Source of the DNA: Callorhinus ursinus
Taxonomy: Eukaryota; Chordata; Mammalia; Carnivora; Otariidae
Reading direction: 5' to 3'
Assembly (NCBI RefSeq): GCF_003265705.1
Contig: NW_020312828.1
Coordinates: 55,781,961 to 55,845,960, forward strand
DNA: 64,000 nt
The notes under the pieces were generated by a model, which ran no database searches, was not told the origin of the DNA, and saw nothing but the letters and a program-made list of their open reading frames with translations. Positions within the stretch are counted from its first letter, which is position 1. Each line of letters starts with the position of its first letter. Of the stretch, positions 23,805 to 34,440 are shown in pieces. The translations under genes and the position numbers were made by a program.

Positions 23805-23902
23805 GGGGCACCCAGCTGCCTCAGTCAATAGAGTGTGCAACTCTTGATCTTGGGGTCATGAATCCAAGCCCCAATTTGAGTGTAGAGCTTACATAATATA
23901 AT
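23805..23902 (+). mobile_element. Short, old-type CAN-SINE with 16 bp target-site duplication
   Basis: A 98 bp element with a decayed tRNA-like head (ggggcacccagctgcctcag), then cttggggtcatgaatccaag and gtgtagagcttacataa. It lacks the long CT-rich body. aataaatacatcacta occurs intact on both sides (23789-23804 and 23903-23918), which fixes both ends. Confidence 0.9.
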
Positions 23903-23918
23903 AATAAATACATCACTA

Positions 23919-25280
23919 ACAAATCAAGTACTAAATTTAAAAAATAAAATATGAATATATTTTAAGATTAATCCAAAGCCCATACACTTTTTATTAAAAC
24001 CTACTTAGTTTCCAGAAAATAACATGATATTTGAAAGAATAATCTGTACTTCTCTATAATAAAAGATTATTTAAATAAGAATTATTTCCTGGTAAAATGG
24101 ACATGTCTTGTAGGAGTTAACTATAATTTATATGGATGAAATAATGGGAGACCATTCTAACTATACATATCCACTTAAATTTTAAAATTTAGAAACAAAA
24201 GACAACATAATTACGACATTCTAGCAAGAAGTTACTATCTAATCTATTAATTTTCTTCTTCTTTACTTATTTTTTCAAGATAATGTTATAATCTTACAAT
24301 TTTTCTGAATCTATAATTTTCTTTAAGAACTTAGATAATTTAATTGTGTCCATGTGTCTACCTAGTTTTTCATATAGCTATCATTAGGAAGACATCAACT
24401 TAGTAAATTTATTCATTAGGCATATATTCAGGATCAGAAAGGAAAGAGTAACAATCTTTACTGCTTTCAGTCACTCAATACTGTTTGAAAAGCTAGAAGG
24501 GACTGCTGAAACATTTTTGCTAAAAAAGTACGTGTGTAAATCTTCAGTCCTTTGTAACAATTAACAAGATTTAATAATATGCTTTGAAATTATCTTAAGT
24601 ACATTGTTTGTTATGATGTATCCCCAGGCAAATGTGCAAAGATTGATAACTGATTCTAGGACATCTTACTTTAAAACTATAATGGCCCATAAAATATTGT
24701 TTTAACAAGATGACTGAATAAACTTTAAACATTTGATCTTAAGAATAATTATATTTTATTGAGTGGTTACATTCAGTTAAAAAAATCAATCATTAGGTAT
24801 ATTTTGTGTCAAATCTGTATCCAGATGTAACCATTATGAGTTCAAACCTGTAGTCACTAAAAAGTCATAAATGAAAGATTTTTTCCTAGTATATCTTTAT
24901 AAGGTAGCATTTAAAATGCCTACCATATGTTTGAAGTTTTAATAATACAATACTAGAATAACAAATAAAAAGTGGTAAGAATCTAAATGTCCATAGGCAT
25001 GAAAATTTTACCTAATTCAATGGACATTATCAAATTGAGACAAATTATATTCAGTTTAATGAACTGCTTGATGAGGGATTAAATGAATTCTGCATATTAT
25101 GTAAATTAACATTCATAGAGCCACTGGGTATTTTCTAAGTAGTAATGTTCAATTTCAACTAAAAAGAATATTATGCTTTTTAATTTTTAGTATACTAAGA
25201 AAAAATTCTTAAAGAAATGTTTAAAATTAAAATTATCACATTTGACTATATAGAACCTAATTTAATGATTTTTAATTTTT
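23919..25280. other. AT-rich DNA, no feature recognised
   Basis: Long A- and T-rich stretches without recognised repeats, genes or RNA structures. Confidence 0.4.
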
Positions 25281-26725
25281 TAATACAGTAAGAGAAACTT
25301 AACATGAGATCTATTCTCAAAAAATTTTTAAAACACTAAAAATACAATGTTATTAACTATACGTACTATGTTGTGCAGCAGATCACTAGAACTTATTTAT
25401 CTTGCATAACTAAAACTGTATCTTTGGAAGAGCAACTTCCTGTTTCACCCTCTCCCAAGTCCCTGGCAACCACTACTCTACTCTCTGTTTCTATGAGGTT
25501 GACTATTTTAGATGCTTCATACAAATGGTTATGATCAATTAATCTTCAACAAGGGTACTTAGAATATATAATAAGAAAGGCATAGTCTCTTCAATAAATA
25601 TTGTTGGGAAAACTGCATATCCACATGCAAAAGAATGAAAGTGGACCCTTATTTTACACCATAAACTAAAATCAACTCAAAATGGATTAACAATTTAAAC
25701 ATAAGACTTGAAAGTGTAAAACTCCTAGAAGAAAACATATGGCAAAAGCTTCATGACATTAGACTAAGTATTATTTTTTGGATTAACATCAAAAGCACAA
25801 GCAAGAATACCAAATTAGGCAAATGTGATTGCATTTAACTAAACAACTTCCACACATCAAAGGAAACATCAGAATGAAAAGGTAACCTACAAAATGGAAG
25901 AAAATATTTCTAAACCATATATCTGATAAGGAATTACTATCTAAAACATATAAGCAACTCTTACAACTCAATAGCAAAACCACACCAAAACAAAACAAAA
26001 AATTAATAACCTTGGCAAAGATGGACAAAAGTCTTGAATATACATTTCTCCAAGAAAGACATGCAAATGGTCAACATGTAAAGATAGTGCGTGAGAAAAT
26101 GTTCAACATCACTAATCATCAGGGAAATTCAAATCAAAACCGTAATGAAATATCACTTCACATCTGTTAGGATAACTATTATGAAAAAACTGATAACAAA
26201 TGTTGTCAAGGATGCATAAAAATTAGAACCTTTAGTGGCACCTGGGTGGCTGGGTCGGTTAAGCTCAGGAATTTCAGCTCAGGTCTTGATCCTTGGGGTC
26301 ATGAGTTCAAACCCTGCATTGGGCTCCTACTTAAAAGAAAAAAAAAGGGGAAAAGATTAGAACTTTTAGACATTGTTAGTGGGAATCTAAAATTGTGCAG
26401 CTACTATGGAAAACAATACGGAGGTTCTTAAAAATTAAAAACAGAACCATTCTATGATACAGAAATCACATTTCCGGATATATATCCAAAGAAATGAAGT
26501 CAGAGATATCTGTACTCCAATATACATTGCATCCCATGTACAATAGCCAAAATATGGAAACAACATAAATGTCTATCAACAGATGATTGGATAAAGAAAA
26601 TGTGGCATATGAATTCAGTGGAATATTATTCACTGTTTCAGAAGGAAATCCTGCCATATGCAACCATGTGGATGAACCTCTAGGATATTAAGCTAAGTGC
26701 AATAAGTCAATCATAGAACCAAAAT
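25281..26725 (-). mobile_element. L1 insertion with 5' inversion (twin-priming structure), split by a SINE
   Basis: 25281-25527 is antisense L1 3' UTR (cctggcaaccactactctac, tctatgaggttgactatttt). 25528-26725 is sense ORF2 C-terminal sequence, from gatcaattaatcttcaacaa to the ORF2 end (catgtggatgaacctctagg, then gctaagtgcaataagtcaat). The 3' UTR piece begins in L1 terms close to where the ORF2 piece ends. This is what twin-primed reverse transcription of a minus-oriented insertion predicts. The ORF2 part has frame breaks and is non-coding. The SINE at 26236 landed later. Confidence 0.8.
26236..26350 (+). mobile_element. Short, old-type CAN-SINE nested in the inverted L1
   Basis: Head ggcacctgggtggctgggtc, then cttggggtcatgagttcaaa and ccctgcattgggctcctact, followed by a poly-A tail, without a CT-rich body. 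Flanking near-repeats aaaattagaacctttag (ending 26235) and aaagattagaacttttag (ending 26369) are the target-site duplication. Confidence 0.88.
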
Positions 26726-27080
26726 TATTTTAAATAATTACTTCTGTTGGTAGAGATAAAGATGATGTTTGATGCTTAAACATAGAAAATAAAATCATTC
26801 AATGGTTATTAAATATTGGAAAAATATTTTATCAGAATTATATTCACTTGTGTTTATTCTCTTTCTAGAGCCCCTACATTCACAAAGATAGTATGTATTA
26901 GGAACACACAGGGAGAAAATATTTATAGTTAATTTCCATAGGAATATACAGTAAAAAACTGTATTGCCAAGAATGGGAGAGGAAGAAACTAAACTTTATT
27001 AAGAACATTTACTATCATAAAATAAACTTTGCTTTTGTTTTTATTTGTCTTAATGGCGAATCAGTAAGGATATTTTTTAA
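26726..27080. other. Unique DNA, no feature recognised
   Basis: About 355 bases of AT-rich DNA between the L1 and the next SINE; nothing recognised. Confidence 0.4.
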
Positions 27081-27266
27081 GGGGTGCCTGGGTGGCTCAG
27101 ATGGTTAAGTGTCTGCCTTCGGCTTGGTTCATGATCCCAGAGTCCTGGGATGGAGTCCTGCATCGGATTCCCTGCTCAGTGGGGAGCCTGCTTCTCCCTC
27201 TGCCTCTGTCTATTTCTCTCTCTCTCTCTGTCTCTCATAAATAAATAAATAAAATCTTAAAACAAA
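27081..27266 (+). mobile_element. CAN-SINE
   Basis: Well-preserved head ggggtgcctgggtggctcag, CT body with (CTCT)n, and a tail with ATAAATAAATAAATAAAATC. Candidate target-site duplication: gatattttttaa on the left (27069-27080) and gaatactttttaa on the right (about 27267-27279). Confidence 0.92.
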
Positions 27267-28567
27267 GAATACTTTTTAAAAAGCAGGATGATAACATGGT
27301 TAAAAAATTGTCTGAAATTCTGAGGGTAAGACACTCACAAGAAAATAGTAAGACAGCTGAACCTGTCAAGTCTTTTTGTAGACATGTTTATGACACACTT
27401 CCTGGTGAATGACCTAAATTCTTTTTGCCAGGAAGATAGTCTCTATGTGTAGAATGCTTTCAACAGAATGGACCCAGGTGTCTGGATTTATTTAAGAACT
27501 TATGAGGAGAATATCTCTGGACAATACCATGGAACTTGTCAAAATCTGAGTTTAAAATGGTGATTTTCCATGATCTAAATGGCTCCTGTGTAAATAAGGT
27601 GACTACACATCTCACTTATGGATCTCATCTGTTAACCTACATCACAGTAGACTGATGGCAGAAGGACAAAAGCTGCGGTGCTGTGTTGGGTGTCCTGGAC
27701 TTGCCTGTTTCATTTGTGACACATAATTTTCGTATTCTTAAAAGTTATTAATAAAGCTTGATACTGGTTAATATCAGTGATGTATAGGGGGAGTCTGATG
27801 TAAATATCTGATATATTGTGTAATCTCAAAATGCTACTGTGAGGTTTTATGCGTATAAGTCATAATTGCTAACACACTCTTCAGCAAAATAGAGAACGAT
27901 AAAACCCTTAGAAGGACTTCATGTCAGAAGGCTGTTTAGAATGGCTAGTCTTTTACTATGAAGACAGAGAAACTTCCAAAAATATTATGAGGATGAGACA
28001 TGGGGAGGGAGGGGTAAAGTTTAACAATGGTATTTGGGGGAAATAGACTTAATTCAGAGAAAATAGCTAAATGGATAGATAAGAGGTATAAAGCTGAAAG
28101 GGATATAAGTGGATATTTGTATTTCTTTACTCTTGCTAAGAACTGGGGTAAAAAAGAAAGATCAGGACCAGAGTCCATATAAAATTCAATTTTGTCAGGC
28201 TTCATCAGTGCTTATTGGAGCAACTTATAAAATATTTGTTGATTGAATAATATGTAAGTTTATAAAGATCCATTTCAGACACTAATACTCAAAATGTACC
28301 TGTTCTGCTCCTTTGAGGCTTGTAAGCAAGGATATGAAGAGTAGGTCTACTTCAAGTTGATCTTTAACTCATCTCTGATAAAGCCGTCAAGTAATCACTG
28401 AGTATTGCTTTAATCATGTTTGGGCTTTGGGAGAGAGACAAGGCCATAGTTCCAGACAGGTTAGGTAGCCGAGAGAACACCTTCCATTGACATAGATGTT
28501 GAAAATTAACATTAGCGTATTTTCTTTAAGGTTTAGTATGAAATAGTTTGGTCAAAATGTTTCTTGA
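27267..28567. other. Unique DNA, contains one member of a local duplication
   Basis: No gene recognised. The 86-codon minus-strand frame at 28205-27945 has no known motif. 27544-27618 is duplicated about 1.85 kb downstream. Confidence 0.4.
27544..27618 (+). repeat. Local direct duplication, copy 1 (uninterrupted)
   Basis: About 75 bases from tctgagtttaaaatgg to ctcactta match 29395-29424 plus 29550-29592, with about five substitutions. Similarity ends abruptly on both sides. No known repeat family recognised. Confidence 0.85.
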
Positions 28568-28768
28568 GGGGTACATGGGTGGCTCAGTTGATTAAGCGTC
28601 TACCTTCGGCTCAGGTCACGAACCTAGGTCCTGGGGTGGAGCCCCATATCGGACTCCCTGCTGCTTCTCCCTCTCCCTCTGCCCTTCCCACTGGCTTATG
28701 CTCACTTGCTCTCTATCTCATTCTCTCTCTCTCACACACAAATAAATAAATAGAATCCTAAAAAAAAA
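28568..28768 (+). mobile_element. CAN-SINE
   Basis: Head ggggtacatgggtggctcag. The central part is shortened (a deletion after ggactccctgctg), followed by a CT body and a tail with AAATAAATAAATAGAATCC. Confidence 0.9.
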
Positions 28769-29394
28769 GAGTCTCAAGGTTATAATGGAAAATTTAAAAA
28801 GTTCAGTTGATATACCTCAAATTTTTTAATGTTCTATTTTCAGAGCTTGCTTTCTATATTGCAGTTGATGGAGTAAATCTGACTTCCTGAGATAACCAGA
28901 AAGTTATTACTACTGAATCATGCTTAATAAGGCCATAGCTAAAAAACCAGGTATACTATCTTCATATCACAGTAGAAGAAAGGTAAAATTTTAAGCATTT
29001 TTAAAAATGCTTTTTATTTTAACAATATGACACTAAAAATTTAAAAATAGATGATGAATTGTTTGAAAACAGATTTGACAGTTCTTTTTGTTAAAGATAT
29101 TAAGTGAAATAATATTTAAGATAAGCATTTGATTTGAATGACTGCAAATAATTACATGATAAAATTAGAGAGGTCTTATTACTTAAATCTAAAGTAGAAT
29201 CTGGATTTCTTTCTCTTTCTTTCTTTCTTTCTTTCGAGTTTTATGTTAAGGGAAATGCTGAAAAAAAGTAATGCACAGTTTCATATGATCACAATAACAT
29301 GAAAGCAATAAAAGCACATGACATTTTAAACTGGATATATATTTTGTATAATTTCTAAGCAATGCATTCTGAAAATGCTGAGGTTATATACATA
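28769..29394. other. Unique DNA with a (TTTC)n tract
   Basis: No gene or named transposon recognised. A (TTTC)n simple repeat lies at 29206-29235. Confidence 0.5.
29206..29235. repeat. (TTTC)n simple repeat
   Basis: About seven TTTC units with one short interruption (tctc). Confidence 0.93.
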
Positions 29395-29592
29395 TCTGAG
29401 TTTAAAATGATGATGTTCCATGATTTTTTTTTAAGATTTTATTTCAAAGTAATCTCTACACCCAACATGGGGCTCAAATTCACAACCCTGAGATCAAGAG
29501 TCACATGCTCTACTGTCTAAGCCGGGCAGGCACTCTGATGTTCCATAATCTAAATGGCTCCTGTGTAAATAAGATGACAACACATCTTACTT
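29395..29592 (+). repeat. Local direct duplication, copy 2 (split by a SINE)
   Basis: The second copy of 27544-27618. Its left part is 29395-29424 and its right part resumes after the SINE (ctaaatggctcctgtgtaaa onward). The uninterrupted state of copy 1 shows that the duplication arose before the SINE insertion, or from an allele without it. Confidence 0.85.
29425..29535 (-). mobile_element. Short, old-type CAN-SINE inside the duplicated segment
   Basis: Antisense element: poly-T, attttatttcaaagtaatct, caacatggggctcaaattca, then gatcaagagtcacatgctct and a decayed head complement. Target-site duplication tgatgttccatgat (29411-29424) versus tgatgttccataat (29536-29549). Confidence 0.92.
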
Positions 29593-30845
29593 AGATGCAA
29601 TTCAAAGTTTCCTAATTATTTTACAGTAATATTGTCTTTTGTATAAACAAGAACATTTAAATGGTTTAAAGACCATTTATTAGAGTCCTGCTACTGATTA
29701 TCTAAACCTGATGACTAACATGAAAATGATAAAGCAAGTAGGACCTTGGGTTTACTTGCTGAATTTTATTAGCAATAAATTATTTATTTGGTGAACATTA
29801 TTATACTCTGATTCTGGTTATAAGTGAATGCCCCTGCCTTAACCACCAACCTTCCAAAATGTCTTTGCCCAAATTGTTAAAACCTGTGAATATGTTACTT
29901 TTCATGCCAAAATTGTCTTTAAGATGTAATTAGGGTTATAGACCTTAAAACAGGGAGAGCATCCTAGATTATCCTAGATTATCTAGCTAAATCCCATCTA
30001 GTTTGGTTTAACCAATTCCAAGATTTCCATCTCTATGCAAGATCTGATGCTTGTAACCACTATACAAATTCCATAAGACTTGCACAATGTGGATGCTGGA
30101 GTACTTATAAAAATCCAGGAGAACAACACCTTGTTGCATACTTATTTAAACATACCATATGAAAAACCAATCAACATTTGATTTATCATAAGCTTTCTGA
30201 CTTCTCTGCCCAGGAAAGAACATGCTATTGGGAGAGTTTGAAAGAAAGGAGACCAACATGATTTACTAAATTTGATGAGGACATAGGAATATCTTATGAA
30301 GGAAAGGACTAGAATTTGAACAAGCAACAATTACAGCAAACAGTGAGAAGTGGATTTGAGAAGCAGTTGAGGGAGTGTGAGGGATGGAAGGAAGCAAGAT
30401 TTGGGAGAGTTCTTGTGTTGAACCCACACAGTTATTTAGTGATAGATAATTCAACTAATCTAAGAGGCTTCCTTTAGTTTAGGCATATAATCTTTTTTGG
30501 CATTTTTAATGAAAACATTTAAGTTAACTTCTCATTTTGCTTGGGTGTATGGGTCCATATTCTAAATTTGATCAGTGCTGAGATAAGACATGAAACAGCT
30601 TAGTTTTATCCCAGCTTCATATCTATATAAAATAGACTATATAGCCTACATCTCTCTAGGAATCAGATTCTGAAAGACAAAAAGAAAAGCTTATCCTATC
30701 TGATTGAGCTGTATTAATGCCCATATGTATCAAATGACTTATTTTTATTTTTCTCTCCCCTAAGAATAATTATGTAGCAGTGGTCAAAGAAACTCATTTT
30801 GAAAAGGATTAGGCAAGAGAAATATCAAATGAAAAATGCATTCAT
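29593..30845. other. Unique DNA, no feature recognised
   Basis: Mixed composition. An 11 bp unit (tcctagattat) is tandemly repeated at about 29962-29983. Overlapping minus-strand open frames at 30142-30454 have no recognised motif. Confidence 0.4.
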
Positions 30846-30854
30846 GAAATTCTA

Positions 30855-31030
30855 GAGGGGAGAGAGGTGGGTGGGGGGATGGGTTAGCCTGGTGATGGGT
30901 ATTAAAGAGGGCACGTTCTGCATGGAGCACTGGGTGTTATACACAAACAATGAATCATGGAACACTACATCAAAAACTAATGATGTAATGTATGGTGATT
31001 AACATAACAATAAAAAATTTAAAGAAAAAA
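30855..31030 (+). mobile_element. 5'-truncated young carnivoran L1 tail (about 175 bp)
   Basis: The 3' UTR end is well preserved: gatgggtattaaagagggca, gcatggagcactgggtgtta, tcatggaacactacatcaaa, then acataacaataaaaaattt. The repeat gaaattcta at 30846-30854 and 31031-31039 is a short target-site duplication. Confidence 0.9.
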
Positions 31031-31039
31031 GAAATTCTA

Positions 31040-32044
31040 TCTTTTTAATTGAAAATTAATAGTCAATTTTTTAAACTTCTCCATTTTTCTTAAAAAAGAT
31101 TTAAACATAATTTGCTTAGAACAGTCTAAGGTTCTAGTAACATGTCTATAATGGATAATTTCTGAAGTAAAATGAATGCAAAGACCATGTCTAATTCCTG
31201 TTTCTATGACCACCACCATCCAACCACTTCTAACCTCTGCTAATGTTTTTCATATAATCACTGAAAAAAATTATTTCTATTGAATGTAACTGAATTGATT
31301 TAAAGACATTCACCTTGATGCAGGAAAATGGAAAGATGCCTTATCTGAAACACTTGGTTTATTACATACAATGCTTCATAGGATTTTCAGCCTTTAACCA
31401 AGAATTATGAGCAGGCTGGGGAAAAGATACATTGCTCTATAAATCTGTCTTGCATAAGAAAATGCCATGATCATACATTTTGGGGAATAAACAGAGGAGG
31501 ACTTTTGTTAACCTCCTTGCTTGCCACACAATTAGGGGATTCAGCATAAGGACTGTGAAAAAGATATAGGGTGATCCTCCTACTTGCCCTATGTCTCGCA
31601 TAGACTTAGCCCAGTAGTCACTGTCACTACTGTTGATGCTGACATTATTATTATGTGTACTACATGTTTGTTTTCTATTTTGGCAAAAATAACATATCTA
31701 GGCTATTCCTATCCCAAAGCTATTATCTCTTTAAATTAGATGATTATGTAAACTAAATATTTGTCCTTACTGTGCAAAAAATGAGGCTTTCTTATTAAAT
31801 ATACTGAATGTCCTTATCTAGACTTAATTAGCTCTGATGTTTCTCTAAGGAGTATATCAATTTCAGACAATCATAGAAACATATCTCATGTAAATTAGTC
31901 CAGATGTAAGTCATGAAGCTGGATAGAGAAAAAAATAGAGGATAAATGATTATGCTGTCCTGTCCTCAAAAGGATGTGGTAAACATTTAAACTGGTCATA
32001 TAAGGCAGCAAATGGTACTATGGAAATTTATGTAAGGAAATTTA
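31040..32044. other. Unique DNA, no feature recognised
   Basis: AT-rich sequence between the young L1 tail and the MIR-like remnant; no gene or named repeat recognised. Confidence 0.4.
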
Positions 32045-32166
32045 TGTAACCAATATATATGCCAGGTACTATCACATACAATATCATTTAATCTTTATAA
32101 CAATACTATGTACATTTTTTTCATTTATATGTATAAGATTACATGTTACTTGGCAACATGTCCAAG
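32045..32166 (+). mobile_element. MIR-like remnant
   Basis: tatgccaggtactatcaca, then aatatcatttaatctttata and acaatactatgtac follow the central MIR consensus. Its right end is cut by the LTR that starts at about 32167. Confidence 0.5.
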
Positions 32167-32522
32167 TATCTTAGTCAGTTCAGGCTGCTATAACAAAGTG
32201 TCATTGATTGAATGGCTTATGACCAACAGAAATGTATTCATTTTAGTTCTGGAGACAGGGAGTGTGAGATAAGGGTGTCTGCATAGTTGAATTTGTGTGA
32301 GGGACCTCTTCCAGATTGCAGACTGCCAACTTCTTGGATCCTCACATGGTGGGGAAAGAGTGAGGGAGCTTTTCAGGGTCTCATTTAAAAGGGACTAATC
32401 TCCTTCACCAGAGTATAGCCCTCATGACCTAATCACTTACCAAAGCCCAATCTCCTTAACCTCCTGGGTTAAGATCTCAACAGATGAATTTGGGGGGACA
32501 TAAACATTCCAGTCTATAGCAC
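32167..32522 (-). mobile_element. MaLR (MLT1/MST-type) LTR, antisense
   Basis: Reverse-complement reading matches the MLT1 class of non-autonomous ERVL-MaLR LTRs. In plus-strand order: ttagtcagttcaggctgcta taacaaag, atggcttatgaccaacag, ttctggagacagggagtg, gatcctcacatggtggggaa, ctcatgacctaatcacttac, and aacattccagtctatagcac at the far end. A solo LTR with no internal region. Confidence 0.8.
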
Positions 32523-32775
32523 CAAGGTTTTAGCTAGTACATAGTGACATAGTAAGTTTAATTCAGTCTGTGTCTGATCTTAAATCTCATGGTTTATGTA
32601 TTAATACTACAATTTCTTATTTATGAAAATAAACCTTGGAAAGAATAAGGGCTTACAGATGGTTAGTATGGGGATATAAAGGAAAATACAGACTTAGAGT
32701 TCACATAGCAAAGTAGTTACATTATTGACCAAAAAGAAATAATAGCTAAGAGGAAGGAGGGGATGTTAATCCTAA
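32523..32775. other. Unique DNA
   Basis: No feature recognised. Confidence 0.4.
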
Positions 32776-32783
32776 GATTTTGA

Positions 32784-32975
32784 TTTATTTTTATTTTTAT
32801 TTTTTTAAGAGATGGGGAGGATGGATGAGGATGGACAGAGAGAGAGGGAGAGAGAATCCTAAGTAGGCTCCATGCCCAGCTGGACACTGGGCTCAGTCTC
32901 ACAACCCTGAGATCGTGACCTGAGCCGAAATCAAGAGTCTGAAACCCAACTGACTGAGCCATCCAGGGGCCCTGT
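32784..32975 (-). mobile_element. CAN-SINE
   Basis: Poly-T/TTTATTTTTATTTT tail complement, GA-rich body, then gagatcgtgacctgagccga and ctgactgagccatccagggg (head complement). Short flanking repeat gattttga at 32776-32783 and 32976-32983. Confidence 0.9.
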
Positions 32976-33309
32976 GATTTTGAACCTGTGTTTGGGAGGT
33001 TGATGATCTAGTTAAGTAACTCTTAGAGGACTTTCTATTTGAATACATTGAATTGAAGGAATTCAACTTAAATTGTTCTGCACAGTAGTGTATTTGTTAC
33101 AATTAATTAATCAATATTGATAGATGATATAAATATTTCATTTCAGATTTCCTTAAGTTTTATCTATTTTTATTTTCTGTCCCAGGATCCCACCTGGGAA
33201 GCCACATTTTTTACAGTTGTCATGCTTCCATAGGCTCTTTTTGGCAGTGACAGTTCTCAGACTTTGTTTTTGATGACTTAGGACTTGGTGAAGAGTTCTT
33301 AAACATGTC

Positions 33310-34440
33310 AATAAAAACATGATACATAAAAGAACAAATAATAAATTGGATTTTATCAAAATTGAAGTTTTGCACCGTGAATTATTTTGTTAAGAGGGTA
33401 GAAAATGAGCTACAAACTTGGAGAAAATATTACCAAACCATATATCTGATAAAGGACTTTATATAGAATATATTTTCAAAACTCAATAATAAAAAAAAAT
33501 TAACAACAACAAAAAAACTATGGAGATAAAGTGACATTTCACTGAAGAGGATATATGGATTGCAAATAAGCACATGGAAAGATGTTTAACATCACTAGCT
33601 ATTAGGCAAATTCAAATTAAAACCATAATAAATCAGTGTACTCTTATTTGAGCAGTTATTTTTTAATATATTTTAATATATATTTTTAAAATATTTTTTT
33701 AAGTGCTGATGAGGATGAGAAGGTACCATTTCTCACACATTTCTGGTCAAAATGTAGGATGGTGCTACCACTATGAAAAATAGTTTGGTAGTTTTGTGAA
33801 AAACCAAACATAGAATTTCCACACAATTCACCAATAGCAACTCCTTGATATTTATGATGGGGAAACAAAAAATTATGTCCACATAAAAAACTAATAGGAT
33901 TGTTTATAGCAGCTTTATTTCTAATAACCAATATTTGGAAACAACCAAAATGTCCCTAATAGGTGAATAGTTAAACTAAATATGGTAAATTCATGCAATA
34001 AAAAAGAATTGACTACTGATACACACAAAATCTCTGATGGGTGTCATTAGGAATGCTGGTGTTGGGGAGGTGGGGAGTATAAATATAACGGGGTAGTATG
34101 AGGGCAATATTGGTGGTGATGGTACAGATCTATATCCTGAGTGTAATATAGCTTTCATAAATTTACACATATGATAAAATAATGTAGAATTTGGGGCGCG
34201 TGGTTGGCTCAGTTGGTTAAGCGACTGCCTTCAGCTCAGGTCATGATCCCAGGGTCCTGGGATCAAGCCCCACATCGGGCTCCCTGCTCAGCAGGGGGCC
34301 TTCTTCTCCCTCTCCCTCTGCCCCTTCCACTGCTAGTGCTCTCCTGCTCTCTCATTCTGTCAAATAAATAAAATCTTTAAAAAAAATAATAATGTAGAGT
34401 TATATACAAACGTACCCATATCAACCTCCTGTTTTTGATG
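33310..34440 (+). mobile_element. Old L1 ORF2 C-terminus and 3' UTR, split by a SINE
   Basis: Blocks such as ggattttatcaaaattgaag, accatatatctgataaagga, catcactagctattaggcaa, gtttatagcagctttatttc and gggtgtcattaggaatgctg follow ORF2 3' to 3' UTR order. An AT-rich insertion lies near 33655-33700. Diverged; the frame is broken. The SINE at 34189-34387 sits in its 3' end. Confidence 0.75.
34189..34387 (+). mobile_element. CAN-SINE with 11 bp target-site duplication
   Basis: Well-preserved element: head ggggcgcgtggttggctcag, box B gatcaagccccacatc, CT body and AAATAAATAAAATC tail. Flanked by aataatgtaga at 34178-34188 and 34388-34398. Confidence 0.94.
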
